Shown one piece after another: positions 34,486-38,735 of a stretch of DNA of 38,735 bases. Location of the stretch: contig CALEMW010000183.1 in NCBI GenBank assembly GCA_937910695.1, positions 1 to 38,735 of the forward strand. The letters are read 5' to 3'. The DNA comes from an uncultured bacterium (GTDB lineage Bacteria > Krumholzibacteriota > Krumholzibacteriia > LZORAL124-64-63). The first letter of the stretch is position 1, and each line of letters begins with the position of its first letter. A model generated the notes under the pieces. That model worked only from the letters and a program-made list of their open reading frames with translations. It searched no databases and was not told the origin of the DNA. The position numbers were made by a program, and so were the translations under genes.

Positions 34486-35364
34486 TTACGACTCCTCGCG
34501 CAGAATCTGCTCAAGGTATTCCCGGTAGCTCGAGTGAGGCAGATCAGCCACCACGGCCGCCAAGCCGGCATGATCGATGAAGCCCATGTTGAAGGCCACT
34601 TCCTCGAGGCAGGCGATCTTCAATCCCTGCCGCGCTTCGAGAGCTCCGATGAACTGACCGGCCTCCAGCAGGCTCTGATGAGTGCCCGTGTCAAGCCAGG
34701 CGATGCCGCGGCCCAGCTTCTCGACACGGAGCGTTCCCCGCTCGAGGTAAGCGCCGATCACGTCGGTGATCTCGTACTCCCCCCGGGGCGAGGGCTTCTG
34801 CCGGCGGGCAATCTCGAGGACCTCGCCGTCGAACAGATAGAGACCAGGCACGGCATAGCGGGATTTCGGCTGGGCGGGCTTCTCTTCGATGCTCAGCACC
34901 TGGCCGTCTCGACCGAATTCGACCACTCCATAGCGCTCCGGATCGTTCACGGCGTAGCCGAAGATGCTGGCCCCGCCGTCGAACTCGGCCATGGTGCGGT
35001 CCAGATCCATTTTCCCGTGGAAAATGTTGTCGCCCAGAATCAGTGCCACCGGATCGCCGGCCAGAAAATCCTCGGCATAGAGGAAAGCCTGGGCGATGCC
35101 CTTGGGCTCGGGCTGCACGGCATACTCGAGTCGGATGCCCCACTGGGACCCGTCGCCGAGCAGATCGCGGAATCGAGGCGTGTCGACTGGAGTCGAGACA
35201 ATCATGATCTGATCCACGCCGGCCATCATCAGCGTCGCGATGGGGTAATAGATCATGGGTTTGTCGTAGACGGGCTGAAGCTGCTTGCTCACGACCCGGG
35301 ATAGGGGATACAGACGCGATCCCGCGCCACCGGCCAACACGATACCCTTGCGGATCCCCGCCAT
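34486..35364 (-). CDS. rfbA: Glucose-1-phosphate thymidylyltransferase
   Basis: The 292-residue protein starts at ATG 35364, which has GGGAGGA 6 nt upstream; an earlier in-frame ATG at 35394, next to the ribF stop, has no ribosome site. Sugar nucleotidyltransferase signatures: GIVLAGGAGSRLYPL, LGDNIFHG, EKPAQPKSRYAVPGLYLF and WLDTGTHQSLLEAGQF. It makes dTDP-glucose, the entry point to dTDP-rhamnose and related sugars for O-antigen or capsule. It is directly coupled to rfbC. Confidence 0.96.
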   Translation of the reverse strand: MAGIRKGIVLAGGAGSRLYPLSRVVSKQLQPVYDKPMIYYPIATLMMAGVDQIMIVSTPVDTPRFRDLLGDGSQWGIRLEYAVQPEPKGIAQAFLYAEDFLAGDPVALILGDNIFHGKMDLDRTMAEFDGGASIFGYAVNDPERYGVVEFGRDGQVLSIEEKPAQPKSRYAVPGLYLFDGEVLEIARRQKPSPRGEYEITDVIGAYLERGTLRVEKLGRGIAWLDTGTHQSLLEAGQFIGALEARQGLKIACLEEVAFNMGFIDHAGLAAVVADLPHSSYREYLEQILREES

Positions 35365-35394
35365 GTCGTTCCTCCCAATGTCGATCGTCCGCAT

Positions 35395-36477
35395 CTAGCG
35401 GACCAGGTCACGCACCAGCTGTTCATCGCGACTGAGCTGAGCACGGAGCTCGTCGATGGAGCCGAAGGTCTTTTCGTCGCGCAGCCGAGCGATCCATTCG
35501 ATCTTCAGACTCCGCTCACGAATGTAACCGGAGAAGTCGAGGATGTGAACCTCGAGACGCGCCTTGTCCAGACCGCCCGGGTGGACCGTCGGCGCGGTGC
35601 CGTGGTTGAGCATGCCGCGGAACACGACCCGATCCGTGTCGAGGATGCCCCGCAGCTCGCCGTCGCCGTCCATCTCCGGCAGAACGCCGTGGTGTAAAGC
35701 CAGCGCACCGGGCAGGTCGGTCGGGAGAACGGCGTCCTGCGGCACATGGACCTTGACGGCGTACACGCCAGGGGCTGGGAGCAGCTTGTCAGCTTCGAGG
35801 GCCTCGATGTTCGCCGTGGGAAAGCCTATTTCCTGCCCGGTGCCATCACCGTAGCCGACTTCTCCCCACAGACCATAAGGACGTCCCAGCATGCTGGCGG
35901 CGTCCGCCACGTCTCCGGCGGCGAGCAGACGACGGATGGCGGAACTGCTGACCAGACGCCCGTCTGGCAGGCACTCGGCGGGCACTTCCTCAAAAGTGTA
36001 GCCCAGTTTTGTACCGAGCTCGGCCAGCGAGGTCGCCGTGCCGCCGCGGTTGGCTCCCAGGTGGGCGTCGTGGCCGCCGACAAGGTGGACCATGCCGAGC
36101 ATTCCCACCAGAAAATTACGGACGAAGGCATCGTAGCCCACGCGGGCGAGGGCGGGGCAGAAATCGGCCACGACCACAGTGTCCAGATCTGCGCTCTGGA
36201 GCAGAGCCAGCTTTTCGTGCCAGCTCGTCAGCATCAGGGGTCCCCTCCCGTCCAGCACGAGACGGGGATGGCCGCGGAACGTGAACAGACAGCTGGCTTC
36301 GGCGAGCGACCGTCCTTGTGCTCCCTTGATCGCTGCGATGAGGGCCCCATGACCGAGATGGAGACCGTCGAAGGAGCCCAAGGCCAAAGCCGTCGCGGCC
36401 GGGATGCGACGAACCGGGGCCTCGCGACCGTCGACGACCCTGGTGATCAGCTCCTCGCTCAGATGGATCAGCTGCAT
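35395..36477 (-). CDS. ribF: Bifunctional riboflavin kinase / FAD synthetase
   Basis: The 360-residue protein starts at ATG 36477, overlapping the truB stop by 10 nt with GGGAG just upstream. The N-terminal FMN adenylyltransferase half has LGSFDGLHLGH and VSSSAIRRLLAAG; the C-terminal riboflavin kinase half has GFPTANIEAL, PGVYAVKV and NHGTAPTV. Together they convert riboflavin to FMN and FAD. The motif that normally reads GxDFxFG is here GGHDAHLG, so two aromatic positions are replaced and adenylyltransferase activity could be altered. The position after truB is the standard one in the rbfA-truB-ribF cluster. Confidence 0.95.
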   Translation of the reverse strand: MQLIHLSEELITRVVDGREAPVRRIPAATALALGSFDGLHLGHGALIAAIKGAQGRSLAEASCLFTFRGHPRLVLDGRGPLMLTSWHEKLALLQSADLDTVVVADFCPALARVGYDAFVRNFLVGMLGMVHLVGGHDAHLGANRGGTATSLAELGTKLGYTFEEVPAECLPDGRLVSSSAIRRLLAAGDVADAASMLGRPYGLWGEVGYGDGTGQEIGFPTANIEALEADKLLPAPGVYAVKVHVPQDAVLPTDLPGALALHHGVLPEMDGDGELRGILDTDRVVFRGMLNHGTAPTVHPGGLDKARLEVHILDFSGYIRERSLKIEWIARLRDEKTFGSIDELRAQLSRDEQLVRDLVR

Positions 36478-37475
36478 GAGGTTTCTCCCAGGTGCGGAAA
36501 CACGGCGGCGGTTCTGGGCCTCAGACCGTCTGCGACACCTTCGGGATCCGGACCGAGGCGGCCGACGGCGACCAAGCCCCCCGAAGCATCGATCATGGTC
36601 CAAAGGGGTTCCCGACCTGCGGCGATGGGAGCCGGTGGACCGTCGGCACGATCGAGCCAGGCTGCATCGGGCTGATGTCCGGAGCGTACGGCCGCCGCTT
36701 CGTCCGCGTCCAGAACGACGACGGGCAGCTCGGGCAGGGCCGTGGCGAGGGGTCTCAGGGCGGCGCGGAGCAACTCGGAGTCATCGAGATCGGTCGGAGC
36801 GACGGCATCGGCCACGTCGAAGGCGCCGATGCGGACCCGGCGCAGAGCGGCCAGATGCGCGAGGGTCCCGAGATCCTCCCCCAGATCACGGGCCAGGGAG
36901 CGGACATAGGTGCCGCTCCCGCAGAGCACGCGGAGAGGAACGTCCAGGGTGCCGTCTCCAGGTCCGGAGCTGCTCGGACCGGTCTGGACAAGTTCGTCGA
37001 TCCTGATCAGGCGGGCCTCCGGGGGTGCGACGTCTTCCCCGTCCCGGACCCTGCGGTGCAGTGAGCGACCGTCTCGTTTGATGGCCGACACAAGGGGCGG
37101 CACCTGAAGCCGCGTACCGATACGGGCCGTGATAGCGGCGGTGAGCTGTGCCGAATCGAACGTCGGCGGTGCTGATGCTGTCACTTCGCCTTCGGCGTCG
37201 AGGGTATCGGTGGCGACACCGAAACGGACGACGGCGTCGTAGGTCTTGTCGTGTCCAAGGAGATAATGGCTGAGCCGTGTGCCCGCGCCGACGAGAACGA
37301 CGAGCAGGCCCGTGGCCATGGGATCGAGGGTGCCGGCGTGACCGCAGCGAAAACGGGGAGCGCCGCGTTTGCGCCCGCCGCTGGGCCCCAGCGCACGCTG
37401 CACGCGGGAGACCACGGTTCGGGACGTCACCCCCGCGGGCTTGTCGACCAGCAGGAATCCATCCGGCCAGGTCAC
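36468..37475 (-). CDS. truB: tRNA pseudouridine(55) synthase
   Basis: The 335-residue protein starts at GTG 37475, with GGGAGG about 9 nt before it and 5 nt after the stop of the RbfA-NrnA fusion. It has the start block FLLVDKPAGVTSRTVV, the catalytic Asp in CGHAGTLDPMATGLL, KTYDAVVRFGVATDT, and GTYVRSLARDLGEDL. It makes pseudouridine 55 in the T-loop of tRNAs. The C-terminal part after about residue 240 is a longer, Ala/Asp-rich version of the PUA-like tail. Its stop overlaps the ribF start, so the two are translationally coupled. Confidence 0.96.
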   Translation of the reverse strand: MTWPDGFLLVDKPAGVTSRTVVSRVQRALGPSGGRKRGAPRFRCGHAGTLDPMATGLLVVLVGAGTRLSHYLLGHDKTYDAVVRFGVATDTLDAEGEVTASAPPTFDSAQLTAAITARIGTRLQVPPLVSAIKRDGRSLHRRVRDGEDVAPPEARLIRIDELVQTGPSSSGPGDGTLDVPLRVLCGSGTYVRSLARDLGEDLGTLAHLAALRRVRIGAFDVADAVAPTDLDDSELLRAALRPLATALPELPVVVLDADEAAAVRSGHQPDAAWLDRADGPPAPIAAGREPLWTMIDASGGLVAVGRLGPDPEGVADGLRPRTAAVFPHLGETSCS

Positions 37476-37480
37476 CGGCC

Positions 37481-38735
37481 CTAACCTCCCAGCTGGGGCC
37501 GCAAGGCGTCGAGCAGCTCGGCCAACACTTCTTCAGGATCGCCTTCGACCGTGCAACCCGCCGCAAGCTTGTGACCGCCGCCGCCGTACATGGACGCCAC
37601 GGTCTGAACGTCGCCGTCCCCCATCGCACGCAGGGAGATGCGCCAGAGGCCGTCGATGCGTTCCTTCATGAACACCGCGAAACGAACTCCGTCCACGGCC
37701 GTGGCCAGGTTCACGAAGCCCTCGGTGTCGGACATGTGGGTGCCGGTTTCGGCCAGCATCTCGAGATCGGCGCGGAGCGAGACAATGGCGCCATCGGCGT
37801 GGAAGGCGAAGGTGGCCATGACCCGCTTCAGCAGTTCCATGCCCGGGCGTGATCGACGATGGAGCACCTGTTCGGCGATGTCGGCGGTGTCGATGCCCGT
37901 CCGTGCGAGCCGTTCGGCGGCTTCGAAGGTCAGAGGCAAGGTGTTGGGAAAGCGGAAGCCGCCGGTGTCGGTCACCAGGCCGGCATAGATACAGGCCGCC
38001 ATGTCCAGGTCGAGATCGAAGTTCGGCTCGCCGGGATCGTCGCCGGCGCCGAGTTCCTCGATCACCCTCATGACAAGCAGACTGGCTGAACTGGCGAGGG
38101 GTTCGATCCAACCCGGCAGAGGATTGCCCTCCACCAGATGGTGATCGATGCACCACGCGGCCGGGATGCGTTCCAGCACCTGGGCCAGATCCTCGGCGCG
38201 ATCGAGACGGTGGCAGTCGACCATGACGACAAGGTCGGGTGCCGCTTCTTGGTAGGCCTCGGCCGCGTCGGTCGAAAGCAGGATATCCGCCATCCCCGGC
38301 AGCGTCTCGAATCCGGCAGGAGGGTCGGGATACCCCAGGGTCACGGCTTCCTTACCGGCCGTTTCGAGGGCTGCGGTCAGGGCCAGGGCGGAGCCCATGG
38401 CGTCGGGGTCGGGATTCCAGTGAGGCACAACCCACACGAGCTCGGCGTTCGCCAGAGCGGCCATCAGATCGGTGGGCGGAATCAAGGAGTCGAAGGTGCG
38501 GGCAGCCCGGCGGGCCACTTCCCCCTCGAACTCACCCCCCTGTTCCAGATCCGCCAGGATGGCATCGATCCCCAGGCCCCTCTCCACGGCGTCGTCCAGC
38601 ACGAAATGGAGATCGGGCGTGTAGCGCAGGTGGAGGATGTCGCCCAGACGGCTCTGGAGAAAGCCCTTGGCCTTCTTCAACCCGCGCAGGGAATCGCGCT
38701 TGTCCTGCTCTTCGCCGAGCACCGAGAAGAAAATC
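37481..38735 (-). CDS. RbfA-NrnA fusion: ribosome-binding factor A joined to DHH oligoribonuclease/pAp phosphatase (partial, N-terminus beyond window)
   Basis: The frame stays open to the right edge, so the start lies outside. The first visible residues (IFFSVLGEEQDKRDSLRGL) match the RbfA beta-strand and helix, followed by GFLQSRLGDILHLRYTPDLH and FVLDDAVERGLGIDAILADL, the standard RbfA C-terminal end. After a linker of about 20 residues the same frame runs into a complete DHH/DHHA1 protein: PHWNPDPDAMGSALA, VVMVDCHRLDR, the DHH motif CIDHHLVEG, DTGGFRFPNT, and the DHHA1 motif GGGGHKLAAGCTVEG. No internal start with a ribosome site was found near the Met at 38464 that precedes the DHH part. 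RbfA matures the 30S subunit; NrnA degrades short RNAs and dephosphorylates pAp. These are often neighbours, but here they are one polypeptide. Confidence 0.9.
   Translation of the reverse strand, partial: IFFSVLGEEQDKRDSLRGLKKAKGFLQSRLGDILHLRYTPDLHFVLDDAVERGLGIDAILADLEQGGEFEGEVARRAARTFDSLIPPTDLMAALANAELVWVVPHWNPDPDAMGSALALTAALETAGKEAVTLGYPDPPAGFETLPGMADILLSTDAAEAYQEAAPDLVVMVDCHRLDRAEDLAQVLERIPAAWCIDHHLVEGNPLPGWIEPLASSASLLVMRVIEELGAGDDPGEPNFDLDLDMAACIYAGLVTDTGGFRFPNTLPLTFEAAERLARTGIDTADIAEQVLHRRSRPGMELLKRVMATFAFHADGAIVSLRADLEMLAETGTHMSDTEGFVNLATAVDGVRFAVFMKERIDGLWRISLRAMGDGDVQTVASMYGGGGHKLAAGCTVEGDPEEVLAELLDALRPQLGG

Noticed and set aside
1..38735. Defence system, CRISPR, prophage or biosynthetic cluster
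   Set aside because: Every gap longer than about 60 nt was read; no repeat arrays, nucleases of defence type, integrases, phage structural genes or PKS/NRPS domains were seen.

Overview
This is a GC-rich, densely coded chromosomal segment from a Gram-negative (outer-membrane-bearing) bacterium. No rRNA, tRNA, CRISPR array, insertion sequence or phage gene was seen. Several signs point to an uncultured lineage in or near the FCB group (Krumholzibacteriota/Eiseniibacteriota-like; this placement is an inference). They are a PorV/PorQ-family barrel, a protein with a type IX-like C-terminal sorting domain, a TonB-dependent receptor with a carboxypeptidase-regulatory-like N-domain, a GWxTD-type protein, a DUF5723-like barrel and a split P-protein glycine cleavage operon.

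Layout. (1) 1-8423, minus strand: a GWxTD-type protein cut by the left window edge, then an envelope cassette in the order TonB-dependent receptor, large CTD-bearing exported protein, PorV-like barrel. The cassette starts at a near-consensus sigma70 promoter (TTGACA-17-TATATT) and ends at a GC-rich hairpin. (2) 8677-12024, minus: a peptide-type ABC importer made of two permeases and one fused double ATPase, with no binding protein in the window. (3) 12316-15683, plus: a large repeat-containing lipoprotein translationally coupled to an outer-membrane barrel. (4) 15680-20832, minus: glycine cleavage operon gcvT-gcvH-gcvPA-gcvPB plus a LipM/LplA-type lipoyl-attachment enzyme. (5) 20947-24663, minus: uvrA and an exported cyclophilin; 24783-25961, plus: a cysteine-desulfurase-family protein. 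(6) 26051-33003, minus: an OmpA-type lipoprotein, the Trk/Ktr potassium pair, an M16 peptidase, pnp and rpsO. (7) 33258-38735, minus: cysC, rfbC, rfbA, ribF, truB and an RbfA-NrnA fusion cut by the right edge.

How they work together. The right end is a remodelled version of the widespread rbfA-truB-ribF-rpsO-pnp-M16 cluster for ribosome maturation and RNA turnover. RbfA is fused in frame to the DHH phosphoesterase NrnA, and three nucleotide-sugar/PAPS genes (rfbA, rfbC, cysC) sit between ribF and rpsO. The left end is devoted to the outer membrane: the CTD protein next to PorV suggests a type IX-like export route outside Bacteroidota. The gcv operon carries its own enzyme for lipoylating GcvH. 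The least described parts are the RbfA-NrnA fusion, the TonB-receptor/CTD/PorV cassette and the lipoprotein/barrel pair. All assignments come from reading motifs, without database searches.
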